A stretch of DNA of 64,000 bases from Myxocyprinus asiaticus (GCF_019703515.2 NC_059368.1:36161831-36225830); one strand, 5' to 3'; positions 34,138 through 46,086 are shown, numbered from the stretch's first letter. The notes: generated from the letters alone by a model not told the origin. Numbers and translations are program-made.

Positions 34138-37032
34138 ATGGGAATGATTTTAAAAGTATTTTTGAGTATTTTGAATAATTGTGCAACTTAATTATCAAAG
34201 ATACAAATAATTCTTTTGGAAGTTTCACTTAAAAATCTGAGGGGGCATGTGGGCATTATGCTTCTAGTTGCTATGCTGTTGCTATGCTCCTGCTCTCTGC
34301 ACAGTGGGGCACAGTTTAGTAGGTTCGTCTGAATCTGTCAGGTGTGCATCCCGAGAGGCTTGTGTGTGATTTACAATTATCACTTCAGCACAGAATGTAA
34401 CCAATAATCTCAAGTCAGAGCTGCTTAGTTGTCCACCTAGGGAAAAACAAGGCTCTCTTTGTGCGGTTCTTTGTAAAGACATCACAAAGATGGCTTAGTA
34501 AACTAATTACCCAGGCAGCCCTTCCCTGAACCTGCACTGACAAACATCCTTATGCTGTAAACAAAACGTGCAGTGTGGAGCATCCAACGAACAGTTAGTT
34601 TTAACCATCTGCCTTAAGGCTGGATCACACTGCGCCAACAAACTTTTTTCTTTTTTTGTTGGAGGAAAGTACCATTCTAGTGTGGATGAGAGGAGTAAAT
34701 GTAGCAAGATTAATGCATTTTCAAATAGAAACAAATCAGTGTGGACATGGCCTTAAACATTCTAATGTTGACAGTTGGATTTAGAATGTTGAAACATAAC
34801 TCATTTTCACACAACTCCAACAAACACCAACAGGCTCAAGGGTGTGTTCATGTCATGTCGGAATTATTGTAATTATGAGTTTCTGACTTGTAAAAACAGT
34901 TCACATCTCTGTAGAACTCATTATTGGGTGTTTCTTCAACTTCAGCCAGTTTCATGTCCAAGCCCTGATGGCACACCCTGACAGCACACATACATCACCC
35001 AGACATCTATTTGATGTGTGTGTTTACATCTGGAAGATGTTTTAGGTTGTTTCATGTCTGCAATACGTCTATACGACGTTACCAGAAAGTAGTTTTTCTT
35101 TTGGAATTAAAGGAATGTTCCTGGTTCAATACAAGTTAAGCACAATCGACAGCATTTGTGGCATAATGTTGATAACCACAAAAATTCAGTTAGACTTGGT
35201 CCTCCTTTTCTTTAAAAAAAGAAAAAAAGAAAAAATTCAAAAATCTGGGTTACAGTTAGGCAACTACAATTTTTGAACATTAAAATACTCACTGTTTCAA
35301 AAGTTTAGCCATGAGATGTAAACAATGTGCATGGTAACAGGATTTTAGTGTGATAAAATCACTTACTAACCTTTTCTCTGTAAAGTTATAGCCAATTTTA
35401 CAACTTTGTTACCATGACATTGTAATGTCAACAAACCCTCAAACAACTCTAAACATGACATTTGAAACAAAATTGTGTGCGAAAAATGTTTTAAGGAGAC
35501 TTAAAGGGATAGTTCACCCAGAAATTAAAATTCTCTCATCATTTACTCACCCTCATGCCATCCCAGATGTGTATGACTTTCTTTCATCTGCTGAACACAA
35601 ATGAAGATTTTTAGAAGAATATCTCAGCTCTGTTGTTCCATACAATGCAAGTGAATGGCTGCCAACATTTTGAAATCCATATGACTCCAGTGGTTAAATC
35701 CATTTGTTCAGACACGATATGATGGGTGTGGGTGAGAAACAGATCAATATTTAAGTCATTTTTTATCATAAATTCCCCCTGCCCAGTATGGGCCGATATG
35801 CACGAAGAATGTGAATCACCAAAAACAGAAGAAAATGAAAGTGAAGGAAAAAGGACTAATATTGATCTGTTTCTCACCCACAGCTATTATAGTGCTTCAG
35901 AAGATTTAGATTTAACCACCAGAGTCATCTGGAGTACTTTTATGTTGCCCTTATGTGGATTTTGGAACTTCAAAATTTTGGCACCCATTCACTTGCATTG
36001 TATGGACAGATCTGAGATATTCTTCTAAAAATCTTTGTTTGTGTTCTGCAGCTGAAAAAAGTCATACACATCTGGGAAGGCATGAGGGTGAGTAAATGAT
36101 GAGAGAATTTTCATTTTTGTGTAAACTAACCCTTTAACTTTTTTTTTATTTTATGTTTTACGAAAGCTCAACAGTTTAAGGTAGTTTTTACACATGCAGT
36201 ATTTCTGTTTGATATGACATTGTATTACAACCTCTGTTATCTGGTGTGCTTTCTTTTTGCAAAGTCATAAAGAGATCTTATGAGAAGTCATGAATTAATG
36301 TAATGAATAAATACATTCTTTGCAGTCATCAACAAAAAAGGCCATATATGGGTCCAAGAGCGTTGCCATAGAAACAATAATTTCTGAGGACGTTAACAGC
36401 GGTCATGTCAAGAAGAGAAACCTCAATCTGTGAACAGTCTTTCAAGAGTCCCGCAGAAACCTGGTCTCGTGTAGCCAGACCTTTGACTAGTGCACGGACT
36501 GTGGGCATGTCGTCTGAGGCTGAGACTAACAGAAACCCTACACCTACCCTTTCCCCTAAACCTAACCATAGAAGCAGCAAATATGGCTCTCACAAGACAC
36601 AGATGAAGGCTTGCCTTCTGGACACAACCGTGAATTGCTTAGAGTAAAATCTATGAGTTTCCATTTATTTATTTATGTAATTCTGACATAAAACACTGAT
36701 CCAATGAAACTCAACAACTGTGCTTGTGTGTGAATTAGCCTTTACCTCTGTATTACAGATCCACAGTATGATGGTGGGACTTTGCTACAAAGGTCTTCAA
36801 GGCCCAGTCTTTCTCCTTGGCTGATGTCATATGTGCTGCGTGGGGTGCTCATGAGCCAGCTGTAGTCCACGCCGCTCTTCAGTCTCCGGTATTCGTTGTC
36901 CCGCTCGTGGTGCAGCCTCTCAGCCTCTTTCATCTGCCAGCTCAGCTCCAACATCAGGGTGTCCGTCACCACTATAGATGGCTCTCGTCGAGGGCTCCGA
37001 CAATAGGGCTCACTCCAGCTGAACCACGACAT
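30221..37032 (-). CDS. rd3: RD3, regulator of retinal guanylate cyclase
   Basis: Two coding exons on the - strand (37032-36746 and 30587-30221) join AG|G to give 217 residues; the human protein has 195. Exon 1 encodes MSWFSWSEPYCRSPR, a helical segment (DTLMLELSWQMKEAERLHHERDN in part), then the conserved VDYSWL, STPRSTYDIS and PPSYCG motifs. Exon 2 gives FRQVLMENEPEVQEVSGLF, a coiled-coil-like stretch (VETLERVQEEQEAQRLTHQW), then SFKSRVRINPF and the conserved WSMPDF near the end. In vertebrates RD3 binds photoreceptor guanylate cyclases, blocks their activation by GCAPs and helps carry them to the outer segment. The neighbour slc30a1 is also next to RD3 in human. The 6.16 kb intron holds a PIF/Harbinger-like element, an Angel-like copy and other repeats. 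An AG before 37100 (CACCTCTACAG) suggests an upstream non-coding exon, as in mammals. Confidence 0.95.
30645..30790 (+). mobile_element. Tc1-like inverted-repeat fragment
   Basis: TACACTACCAGACAAAAGTC followed by TGGACACACTTGACTGAA is close to the well-known terminal repeat of a fish Tc1-like family (TACACTACCGGTCAAAAGTT type). No transposase and no partner end are seen. It lies 58 bases outside the rd3 exon 2 acceptor, inside the intron. Confidence 0.6.
31543..32199. mobile_element. PIF/Harbinger-like element with 18-base perfect inverted ends
   Basis: The ends AGCTGGCTCTACACTAGC (31543-31560) and its exact reverse complement (32182-32199) are flanked on both sides by TAA (31540-31542 and 32200-32202). 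A three-base TWA target duplication is the hallmark of PIF/Harbinger. Inside, 31862-31933 starts MASGKRSWAVHLEEKFIALW and, after a TAA stop at 31934, continues in frame as KWSEITDKINVHGIMSSQ. This looks like the SANT/Myb-like protein that accompanies Harbinger transposases. No transposase is present. The 657-base unit sits in the rd3 intron. Confidence 0.8.
32714..32850 (+). mobile_element. Two hAT-type terminal fragments
   Basis: CAGGGCTGGATTGGTAATAT (about 32716) and CAGGGGCGGACTGGCCATCG (about 32788) both resemble one end of hAT elements of the CAGGGGCGGACTGG type. They lie 72 bases apart in the same orientation. No matching opposite ends were found, so these are partial copies or a tandem of broken termini. 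Confidence 0.45.
33326..33608. mobile_element. Foldback MITE, TTAAAGGAATATTCTGGGTT family
   Basis: The left arm TTAAAGGAATATTCTGGGTT and the right arm (reverse complement AGAATATCTGGGTTAGAG) are inverted. The inner parts also mirror (GAAGCACTTACAATAGAAGT against GAGGCACTTACAATGAAAGT in the reverse complement of the right arm). There is no coding capacity. It lies in the rd3 intron and is followed by a poly-T run at 33607-33631. Confidence 0.65.
34108..34135 (+). repeat. Poly-A run
   Basis: An uninterrupted A run of about 28 bases in the rd3 intron. It may be the tail of a retroposed sequence, but nothing recognisable precedes it. Confidence 0.9.
35107..35445. mobile_element. Possible MITE, TTAAAGGAATGTTCCTGGTT type
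   Basis: It begins TTAAAGGAATGTTCCTGGTT, resembling but not identical to the 33326 family. The right boundary is not clear and I could not confirm an inverted end. It has no coding capacity and lies in the rd3 intron. Confidence 0.35.
35501..36137. mobile_element. Angel-like foldback MITE, copy 4
   Basis: Full-length copy in the rd3 intron, starting TTAAAGGGATAGTTCACCCA and ending GTGTAAACTAACCCTTTAA. The two arms show the same landmarks as copy 1, with independent small changes. Confidence 0.87.
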
Positions 37033-37283
37033 GCTTGTTTATATGCCTGCCTCTGTCACCTGCCCTCTCCAGCTCAATTTTACTATTACCTGTAGAGGTG
37101 CAGTAAAGGTTGTCATGGTTACACAAAACAAAGAGCAATCTGAAAAAATGTTACAGGGGTTAAATAGATGCTTGGTGTCTTATGTCACTTATGCGTTATG
37201 GGATTTTATATTTTCATGAGGCCTTTAAATTTTAGTTAGTTCCATCTCATTAAATTTGTCCCAAAATGTTGCTGTGTACAGGT

Positions 37284-37707
37284 TTAAAGATGCACTCAGT
37301 CATTTTCCCTCATTTAAAAAGTGAACCTTTAAAGAAATAAATATTATTTTTTTTAAAATCTGTTTATACATTGCATAAGTTAAAGACTATCGGTAGACAA
37401 TAAAACCTGTTTTCGTTTACATGGAGCGGGGCGCATGACCAAATTAATTCTACTCACTTTATCTTGGTAATCCCCATTATTGGACACTTTCGCTTTTAAA
37501 ACACCTAACAATTGCAAAGAAAGGAAAATTATTTCAGAAAATAAATTCCATCCCTGTCCTCTAAGGGGCTCCATACTATTTGAGCAATGGCTTTAGATAA
37601 CTTTTGCTTGGTGCTGCACCCACACTGCTTGATATCAGTATAAGTCCAAGATGACTGCCATAATGGTCAGCACAGCATAAACAAAAAATGACTGAGTGTA
37701 CGTTTAA
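37284..37707. mobile_element. Second copy of the TTAAAGRTGCACTCAGT MITE
   Basis: The left end is TTAAAGATGCACTCAGTCAT; the reverse complement of the right end is TTAAACGTACACTCAGTCAT. It has the same family ends as 26293-26703 and a similar length. It lies about 250 bases upstream of rd3 coding exon 1, in a position that could touch the rd3 promoter. Confidence 0.65.
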
Positions 37708-37809
37708 AACTGAACTGTGTAATTTCTGCGCTATCTGCGTCACCAAACATGCAAAAATAATATTTGTTTTTAAACAGGTTTCTTGAACACTTGCTCCATC
37801 AGCCACACT

Positions 37810-37812
37810 GTG

Positions 37813-37843
<31 letters not shown>

Positions 37844-38045
37844 AATTTTTTTATTGATTCAAAGAAAAAAAAAAAACAACAGAGAAAAACACAACATATA
37901 CACACCAAATCAACATTTAACTTTTAACCCTCATTAATATCCCTCCCCAAACACCAACCCCACCCTACCCCAAAGAACACCCCTGTGGTCACATAAAATA
38001 ATACACACACACACAAACAATAAAAAAAAAAAAAAAAAAAAAAAA

Positions 38046-38119
<74 letters not shown>

Positions 38120-41100
38120 ATGCATAATTTAACTAAACATCTCTCTCCTCATCCCTTCCCCTAGAGTCCCCCAAAATCACCAGATACCTACCCTACTTCC
38201 TGAAAAATAAGTCCTCCAGACCCAGCCTACCATCTATCATCTTCTCAAAAGCCGCCACCCTCCCCATCTCCGCACACCACTCCGGAAATTGTGGCACTCC
38301 GTCTGACTTCCAACCCCTTAAAATAATTTGTCTGCCAATCATCACGCCAGTCAGAACCCAATTTGTTATATATTTGTCCCCCGAATTTATAACTTCCCCA
38401 TCGCCCAAAATGCAAAGTCTGGGGCAAAGTAGAATTTGAGGGCCCAGAATGTAACACAAATAATTCTGAACCTTTAACCAAAAATCTTGGATCTTAACGC
38501 ATCCCCAAAAAACATGGGTTGTGTCTCCAACTTCTGATTAGCATCGCCAGCAGGTGGGTGTGTCTTTAAAACCAAGCCTATATAATCTAGAGGGGGTCCA
38601 ATAAAATCTTTGTAAAATCTTAAATTGCATAAGGCAAACCTTTGCATCTCTCGATGCAGACTTGACATTTTTCAGAATCTTAGTCCACACTCCCTCCTCC
38701 AATACCAAGTTCAAATCTTTCTCCCATAATCTTTTAATAGAAGTTAAAGCTCCATCCCCCAGATTCTTAATCAGCAGGGAGTAATACACTGATGCCTCAT
38801 GACCTTTCCCAAAAGCAGTAATCACCTCTCCCAAAGTATCTGCCATTTTAGGGGGGTGCGTGCTACTCTGAAAAACAGTACAGAGCATGTGGTGCAGCTG
38901 TAAATACCTATAAAACTGAGATCTGGGAATCCCAAAATGATGACCCAAATTCTCAAAAGATCTCAACACTCTCATACAGGTCACCGAGTGTAGCAACCCC
39001 CTCACAATCCACTCTGACCAACAGAAAGGGGACTTGTTGATACATAATTTTGGGTTAAGCCATATGCTCAAGGCAACATTTAAATAACTGTCCGAATTGA
39101 ATACTCTGGCCACTCTTGTCCAAATCATGTGCAAATGTGAGATAACGGGGTGTGACTTAACTTCTCCGGTTAGTTTGATAGAAATGCTTTGCAATGGTGA
39201 AATAGGGGCTAGGACTTCCTGTTCTATAGAAAACCAGGGAGGGGCTCTTTCAGGTGGAAGCAACCAATGAGCCAAATGCCTGAGACCTAACGCATAATAA
39301 TAATAACAAAATCTTGGGTAGGCCTAGCCCACCTTTGTCAATCGACCTATGTAATTTGTTGAAATGTAGTCTGGGACATTTACCATTCCAAATGAAGGGC
39401 TTCGCTATGCTATCAAATTGCTTGAAATAAGTGAAGGGGACATCTATAGGGAGAGATTGTAGCAGGTAGTTAAATTTTGGAATACAGTTAATTTTAATAA
39501 CATTAACCTTCCCAATCATCGATAAATGTAATGAAGCCCATCTGTCCACATCGCTCGAAAATCTTTTAATTAAAGGGTCAAAATTAACTCTAACTAAATC
39601 ACACAAATTTGCTGGGAATAAAATACCCAAATACTTAATGCCCTGTTTGGGCCACTGGAAGGCACCCGGCTGGAAGGCTGTTACTGGGCAGTACGCTGTC
39701 AGAGATAAAGCTTCGGATTTAGACCAATTAACTCTGTATGATGAGAGCATGGAGAAGGAATTAATAATTCTGTGGAGGCAAGGCATAGATCTAGTAGGGT
39801 CAGAGACAAATAATAAAATATCATCTGCGTGAAGCAAAAGCTTATGCGCCATACCTCCCGCCACCACCCCTGGAAAATCATCCTCCTTTCTTATCACGGC
39901 TGCTAATGGTTCCAGGGCAAGACAGAACAATAATGGGGAAAGAGGGCAGCCATGCCGAGTGCCCCTATTCAGAGTAAAATAATCTGATATTAATCCATTT
40001 GTTTGTACCTCTGCTACAGGGTGTTTATAAAGTAACTTAATCTAACCAATAAACGTACTCCCGAACCCATTAATATAATCCCATTCTACCATATCAAACG
40101 CCTTTTTGGCGTCAAGTGAGATGGCAGCGACCGGAGTCTGATCATTTGCCACTGACCACATGATATTGATGAAAAGCCTAATGTTATCAGAATAGCTAAG
40201 GCCCCGAATAAACCCCAACTGATCTATATGTATAAGAGATGTCATAACTTTACTTAACCGGTTAGCCAATATTTTTGACAAAATTTTTACATCTAGCTGG
40301 ATGAGGGAACTTGGATGGTAACTTTTACACTCGCTTGGATCTTTGTCCTTTTTAAGGATCAGATGTGATCCGGGCTTGTGTCATGGTTGGTGGAAGCTTT
40401 CCGTTCTTTAATGATTCTGTATAAACTTCTAACAAAAGTGGAGCCAATTCTGTAGCATAAGATCTGAAAAATTCAGCAGCAAAACCATCTGGCCCTGGAG
40501 CCTTGCCAGTAGACAGGGCCTTAATTACCTCGTCAATCTCCTCCAAGGTTATCTCAGAATCAAGAGAGTGTTTTTGCTCAGTCATCAGTTTAGGGAGTTC
40601 TAATGGTTCCACAAAGTTGTCTAATATCTTCATCAGTAGACGAAGACGTGGAACTATAAAGATCAAGATAGAATTCTTTAAAGGCATTATTAATATCAAT
40701 GGCTGAGGTAAAAATATCACCCCCAGCAGATTTCACTGAGGGAATGGTAGAAAAAGACTCTCTCTGCTTTATATATCTAGCCAAAAGTTTCCCTGCTTTA
40801 TCCCCTGATTCAAAGTATGACTGTCTTGCCCTGAATAACCAAAACTCCACTTTCCGCAACAAAATAGTATTATATCCGTATTTCAATCGTGTCAGTTCTC
40901 TGAGGCCATCAGACGACATTCTGTGCTTCAGCTCTGCCTCTGCACTTTTAATATTCCCTTCCAACTCCACGAGTTCTCGTGCTTTGGATTTTTTGATGAA
41001 TGGAGCATACTGTATGATCCGACCCCTAAGAACCGTCTTAAGTGCCCCCCAAGCCACGCCCACAGAGGATACTGAGGAACAGTTGGTCTCCATATAAACA

Positions 41101-41765
41101 CTGATTTCAGTCTTTAACATTTGTTGGAAATCAGGATTTTGCAAAAGGGACACATTGAAGCGCCAACTATATGATTTCTTTTTCTCCGTATGTGGCAACA
41201 TCTCTAAATTCACCAGGGCGTGATCTGAGACTAAGATGTTTCCAATTGAGCAATCCACAACAGATGAAATGAGGGACTTATATATATATATATATATATA
41301 TATATTCTAGAATAAATCTTATGAACTGATGAAAAAAATGTATAGTCTCTACCAGATCGCTTCAAAAGTCTCCAAAAATCTGCAAGACTAAGATTTTTAC
41401 ACTTCCTGTGAATTGTCACAGTTGCTCTAGTGGGCTTACACACTTTTGCTTCACTATGATCAAGGACTGAATCCATCAATAGATTAAAATCTCCTCCCAA
41501 TATCTCTGCCCTCTTCATGCTCAGGAATTCCAACAATTCGTATATTGTTCTGTCGATTCCTATTTTCGAGATCTTCCAATTTTTAAACTTCAGTGTTTAT
41601 ACTTTTCGAATTAGTCAACCTATAAAACAGCTTTCTTATAGATGTCTCTGCATATTAAACCGTGACCGAAGAAAGGATTTTAACAACAAAATTACACAAT
41701 TCAGCTTTAAGGTTCTTCGCATTTTCAACATCATGTTGTTTACCTCTTGATGTGGTTAAATGTTT
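37810..41765 (-). mobile_element. Degenerate L1-clade retrotransposon with internal deletion
   Basis: Read on the - strand. An ORF1 piece (about 41765-41520) includes LENRNRQNNIRIVGIPE, the L1 ORF1 RNA-binding signature. It joins directly to the ORF2 endonuclease at AEILGGDFNLLMDSV (about 41515-41470). A (TA)n array (41278-41305) interrupts the endonuclease. The linker runs 41258-40590. RT pieces follow at 40720-40352 (STGKAPGPDGFAAEFF), 40281-40042 (SLDAKKAFDMVEWDYI) and 39930-39250 (catalytic HADD, 39820-39831). The C-terminal region (39275-38193) has a CWRC zinc-knuckle-like motif. The 3' UTR holds another (TA)n and A-rich tracts (38023-38115). AATAAA near 37850 precedes a 27-base A tail (poly-T, 37813-37839). 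Several frameshifts and stops make it inactive. Confidence 0.88.
38023..38115. repeat. Poly-A followed by (TA)n, inside the L1 3' UTR
   Basis: About 25 A residues run into about 33 TA units. It lies between the ORF2 stop and the poly-A tail of the L1 copy, so it grew inside the element rather than beside it. Confidence 0.9.
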
Positions 41766-41935
41766 CTAAGCCTAAACCCTCAGTGCACAGGTGCTGACAG
41801 ACAGGCATTGATCTCTGCTTATTTCAGTCAAAGACTCGGATCGCTGCCACAGAGAATGGTAAACAAACCCATTTCTTTCTAATAGTTTGGATAGTATATT
41901 TACCTTCACTTTGCTCTGGTAATGAGCATGTAAAA

Positions 41936-44671
41936 CATTAGTTCTCAACTGGTTTTGCTTCAGGAACCAGATTATATACTGGATTACAATACTCTAATTG
42001 AGTTGGTTGGTGACCCAACACAGTGCCAAAATTGTTTATTAAAACTGTCCTTTAAATTATTGAAATGCATTAATATTACCATAAAGTGCACAGGCCCAAC
42101 AATATGCAAAATTATATGACATACTGAACAGAAAACATTTTACAATTTTGTAAATGTATAAACAAACAAATATTCCAAATGCAAGGTCAAATATTCTATT
42201 AGTATTAGGCAAATTACCAACTGACATACGAGTCTGATAGGATACATGGCCTTTGACATCAACAACAAAAGATATGGGAAGTGTTTTCTCAACCCTTTAA
42301 AAATATATATATATTTTCAAGAAGGGACAGTGTACATTAATCAACATTCACGAATGTAAATGTACCCAAATTAGCCCGAAGGCTAGTGTTCATTGGTAGT
42401 CCCTTTGCCTGATGTTATTAGGCCTAAAACTAGAGAAAAGAAAAGAAACAAAAGAGAAAAACAATAACAACAATAACAGAACCAGAACTTGTAAACAACT
42501 CTGTAAAATACAATTAAACATATTATACAAAAAGACAATATATATACATTTATATAAAAAGAGTGAGAAAAAAGAAGGTATTGTTATGGGTTAAATAATA
42601 ATAATAATAATACAATTATTAATAGTAATAATAGAGGGAGCAACATTAATGTTCACATTATATGAAGAAGCCATTTCTTAAAATTATACTTAAATGAGTT
42701 AATCAATGTGCATTCTCTAATTGATTGTGGTACGGAATTCCACTGATGTGATGCTCTGAATTAAAAAACAGCTTGACCAAATGAAGTTTTCCTACGTGGA
42801 ATTATGCAGTCCGATCTAGCTGCACCTCTAGTTACTCTGTTTTCAATAGATTTAAAATGAATAAAATCAGCCAGAGGAGGAGGAGCTAAACCATACATAA
42901 TCTTATGAACATAATAAGGTTTTCCCAGCTAAGCAAGTTATAGTTATTTAAAATTTGTTTTTAATCTAAAATTTTAAGTGCTTGTTTGTATAATAATTCC
43001 AATGGTTTTAGAACTATGAGATGTGTATTAGACCAGCTTGTCAGACAAAATGCGATATGAGAAAGAATCATGGAGTGAAAATATATCTTTGCAGCCTCAT
43101 TTGATAAAACATTTCTAATAAACCTAAAATTAACCAAGTTAAATTTGACCTTTTTACAAACCTTTTTTATGTGGGTTTTAAAACCAAGACAGGAGTCCAG
43201 ATGAACCCCTAGGTATTTACATTCTGAAACAACTTGGAATTTCTCTCCCGAAATAAAAATGTCCTTCTTTATATCAACACTATATCCTTTAGAAAAGAAC
43301 ATACAGACTGTTTTTGACACATTTAATTTCAGATAACACTGATTGAGCCAGGATGTAACTTCTGCCATAACATCTGTCAACTTATTTGCAACCTCTTCTG
43401 CATTTTTACCATGTGTGAAAATTACTGTATCGTCAGCATACATTAGCATATTACATTGTTGACACACCATGGGTAAATCATTAATATACATGCTAAAGAG
43501 AATTGGGCCCAGTATAGACCCTTGTGGAACACCAGTTGATAGACATAATGAATTAGATTTAAAATTATACATTTTTACTAATTGAGAACGGGAAGAGAGG
43601 TAAGATTTGATTACATTTACAAAATCTATCGAAAAATTTAAATTGAGTAATTTATTCAAAAGGTTATTATGGTTTACAGTATCAAAAGCTTTCTGTAAAT
43701 CAAGAAATACAGCCCCTACCGCTCCACCTTTATCCATTAATGCCTTCACCTTTTCTATAAAGTAACATGTAGCAGTTTCTGTTGAATGATTTACCCTAAA
43801 ACCAAACTGCATCGGATGTAATTGGAAAGAACTATTATTAAGATGATCAATAATTTGTTTGGCCACCAGTTTTTCAAAAACCTTTGATATTGTAGGTAGG
43901 ACACTAATGTGCCTATAATTACAAGTTAAACGAGGGTCGCTTCCCTTAAATATAGGAGACACAACCGCTGGCTTCCAAGAATTAGGGAATATCCCTTGAT
44001 CTAATGAAACATTAATGATGTGTGTTAGAGGATTAACTATTGAAGAACTAATTTGTTTCAGTAAAAATGTGTCCATACCATAAATATCCTTAGCCCTTGA
44101 GGACTTAAGAGACATGACTACTCTTTCAACCTCTAACTTAGTTACTGGCCTTAATACCAAAGCTGTCTCACTAGCATTAATTGCTTGTAAAAAAGGTTGT
44201 GCTGTGAAACTTTGAGCTATTTGATAAAATAGTGATTAAGGGCCTGTGCCACATCAGTCGGGCTCTGTACAATTGTATTATTAATCTTTAATTCAGTTGG
44301 CCTTTTTTTAACATTATTTTGACCAGTTAGTTTTTTGATCTGTCTCCATATCGTTTCTGAGTTACCATGAGCGTTTTCAGTAATTGTGATAAAAAAAAAG
44401 CTGCCTTTGCTTTCCTTAATCCTCTTACTACCTTATTTCTTAACATAACAAATTTATTTTTATCATGGACCATCTTTGATCTTGTTGCTAATTTTAAAGC
44501 ATTATCCCGTTCCTTCATTAATTTTTTTAAATGTTGAAGATCATATTTATTTTATTATTTATTAACAATGTACAATTATATGGTTATTCGCATTCTATAA
44601 TGTGCATTTATCATTGTTTTCTTTTTGGCCCTTTCAGAACAAACCTGTAACCCACCAGTTGAGAACCACTG
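41936..44671. mobile_element. hAT-like element split by a LINE
   Basis: The left end CATTAGTTCTCAACTGGT and the reverse complement of the right end CAGTGGTTCTCAACTGGT match at 16 of 18. The eight flanking bases are ATGTAAAA (41928-41935) and ATGTACAA (44672-44679), a 7/8 match, as in hAT target duplications. Only about 360 bases on the left and 110 on the right belong to the hAT-like unit; the rest is the nested LINE. No hAT transposase is visible. Confidence 0.75.
42300..44560 (-). mobile_element. 5'-truncated CR1/Jockey-group LINE with long open reverse transcriptase
   Basis: On the - strand, 44160-42961 is open for 399 codons with ordered RT motifs: CNYRHISVLPTISKVFEKLV, AVFLDLQKAFDTVNHNNLL, STGVPQGSILGPILFSMY and catalytic YADD (43429-43440). 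KTVCMFF and CKYLGVHLDS (thumb side) follow. Upstream, 44518-44327 holds the linker between endonuclease and RT (MKERDNALKLATRSK, RNKVVRGLRKAKAAFF). The endonuclease is missing. The 3' UTR has short ATT repeats (42595-42612). It is nested in the hAT-like element, so it is the younger of the two. The group (CR1/Rex1/L2) is not resolved. Confidence 0.85.
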
Positions 44672-44870
44672 ATGTACAACTAAAGGAGATAAATAAAAAA
44701 AATAATAAAAACCATGTTTCTTTAAATGGAAAACCAGATTAGAATGAGTGTACAGCACAGTCAAAATATCAAAGCATGTAAAAATAAGATTATTGTAAGT
44801 GCATTTAGTTATGTTAGTTACATCGCTTGACAGTTTGGCAAAGCAGTGATTTTCTAAATGATGGTAAAGA

Positions 44871-44945
44871 ATAGTTCACCCACAAATTATAATTCTGTCA
44901 TCAATTAATCACCCTCATGTTGTTCCAAACCTGTATGTTTCCTTA
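44871..44945 (+). mobile_element. Angel-like terminal fragment
   Basis: AATAGTTCACCCACAAATTA followed by CACCCTCATGTTGTTCCAAA is the outer 75 bases of one arm, of the CATGTTGTTCCAAACCTGTA subtype. It is truncated after that point. Confidence 0.6.
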
Positions 44946-45599
44946 AATTGTCCTTTTCTAAGCCCAAACACCCACTCCTTCTATCTGCACTTTCTCTTTT
45001 CCTCTCTCCTCTATGTTTATACTCAATCGCTCTTTGTCCCTACCTTTAGAAGTGATCCAGTTGTCTTGTAGGGCTTGTTGATGTGTAATGGCCCAGGTCA
45101 CATTTCCTCTCGGAGTTTGCTCTGAAGTGACTTTCTGTTTGCGGTTGCTATAGCGATGCTCCCCAAGCCTATTCTGCAACATGCATCATCAGCTGAAAGG
45201 CAGGCAGAAGTGAGGGGGAGGAGGGGTCATGCGCTGTATAAAGAGATTACGAGCAAGTGTGGGCTATAAGGTCATGTGACAGAGGAGTTATCTGTTAAAA
45301 GGCTAATGCAGAAAGCTTTTTCTCTTTTTTCACTATAAGCAACATTTACAGAGAACTAACTTCCTGTAAATAAAATGAAGTGAACTATGTGAGAAAACTG
45401 CCACTTTAGAAAACAATCACGCAATCATGTCATTTAAACTGCAAATTTAAATATGTAGGCACCATAGATGTTGAAAGAGACACGTCCTCCCAGTATTTAT
45501 AGGAGACGATCAGTTTTTTACAATGGCGGCTTCTTAAACTTTAAGATTTGGTCCCCAACTATCTTGAATATCTGGTTACCTCCTGGGGCCCTTAACATA

Positions 45600-45770
45600 T
45601 GGGGTTCAAAAGTCTGAGACCACATTGAAAATATAGGATATAAATTCTAATTTAAAACTGGGAATTTAAACCTTGTATGACGAATTGCTTATGTTCCTTA
45701 TATTGTAAGTCACTTTGGATAAAAGCATCTGCTAAATGACTACATTTAAATGTAAATGAAATAAACAGGA
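45600..45770 (+). repeat. Repeat fragments: SINE/LINE 3' tail beside a Tc1-type end
   Basis: GGGGTTCAAAAGTCTGAGAC (about 45601) resembles an inverted-repeat end of a Tc1-like family. From about 45702, TATTGTAAGTCACTTTGGAT then AAAAGCATCTGCTAAATGAC matches the 3' tail shared by cyprinid L2-type LINEs and their partner SINEs (HAmo/V-SINE type). A second, shorter tail is at 7976-8010 (GCCGCTTCGGATAAAAGCAT). Confidence 0.5.
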
Positions 45771-46086
45771 AATATTGGGATTTTGAACAATTTAAAATTA
45801 AAGAATGTTATGATGTAAAAAATAATGTACTAATAGTCACTAGTCACTAATCAAATCAAATAAATTGTGGCATTGGATATGTTAATTCAGGACAGATTTC
45901 ATTTCTTCCAGTAAAGCACACAAAATGCTTAATTTTTTCTCTTTTTTCTCAAACCTTGCTAAATAACATGGATCATCTGGTTTTGCACAAACTTGAAGTG
46001 CAAAACCTGAAGGACATACCAGATCTACTATCCAGTGCATGCTGTAATAAAAGCTAAAGGGGGCTAAGAAATTCTTATTTATTTAT

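Noticed and set aside
37924..38121. Tyr-Ile repeat proteins on the - strand
   Set aside because: They are translations of the (TA)n microsatellite in the L1 3' UTR.
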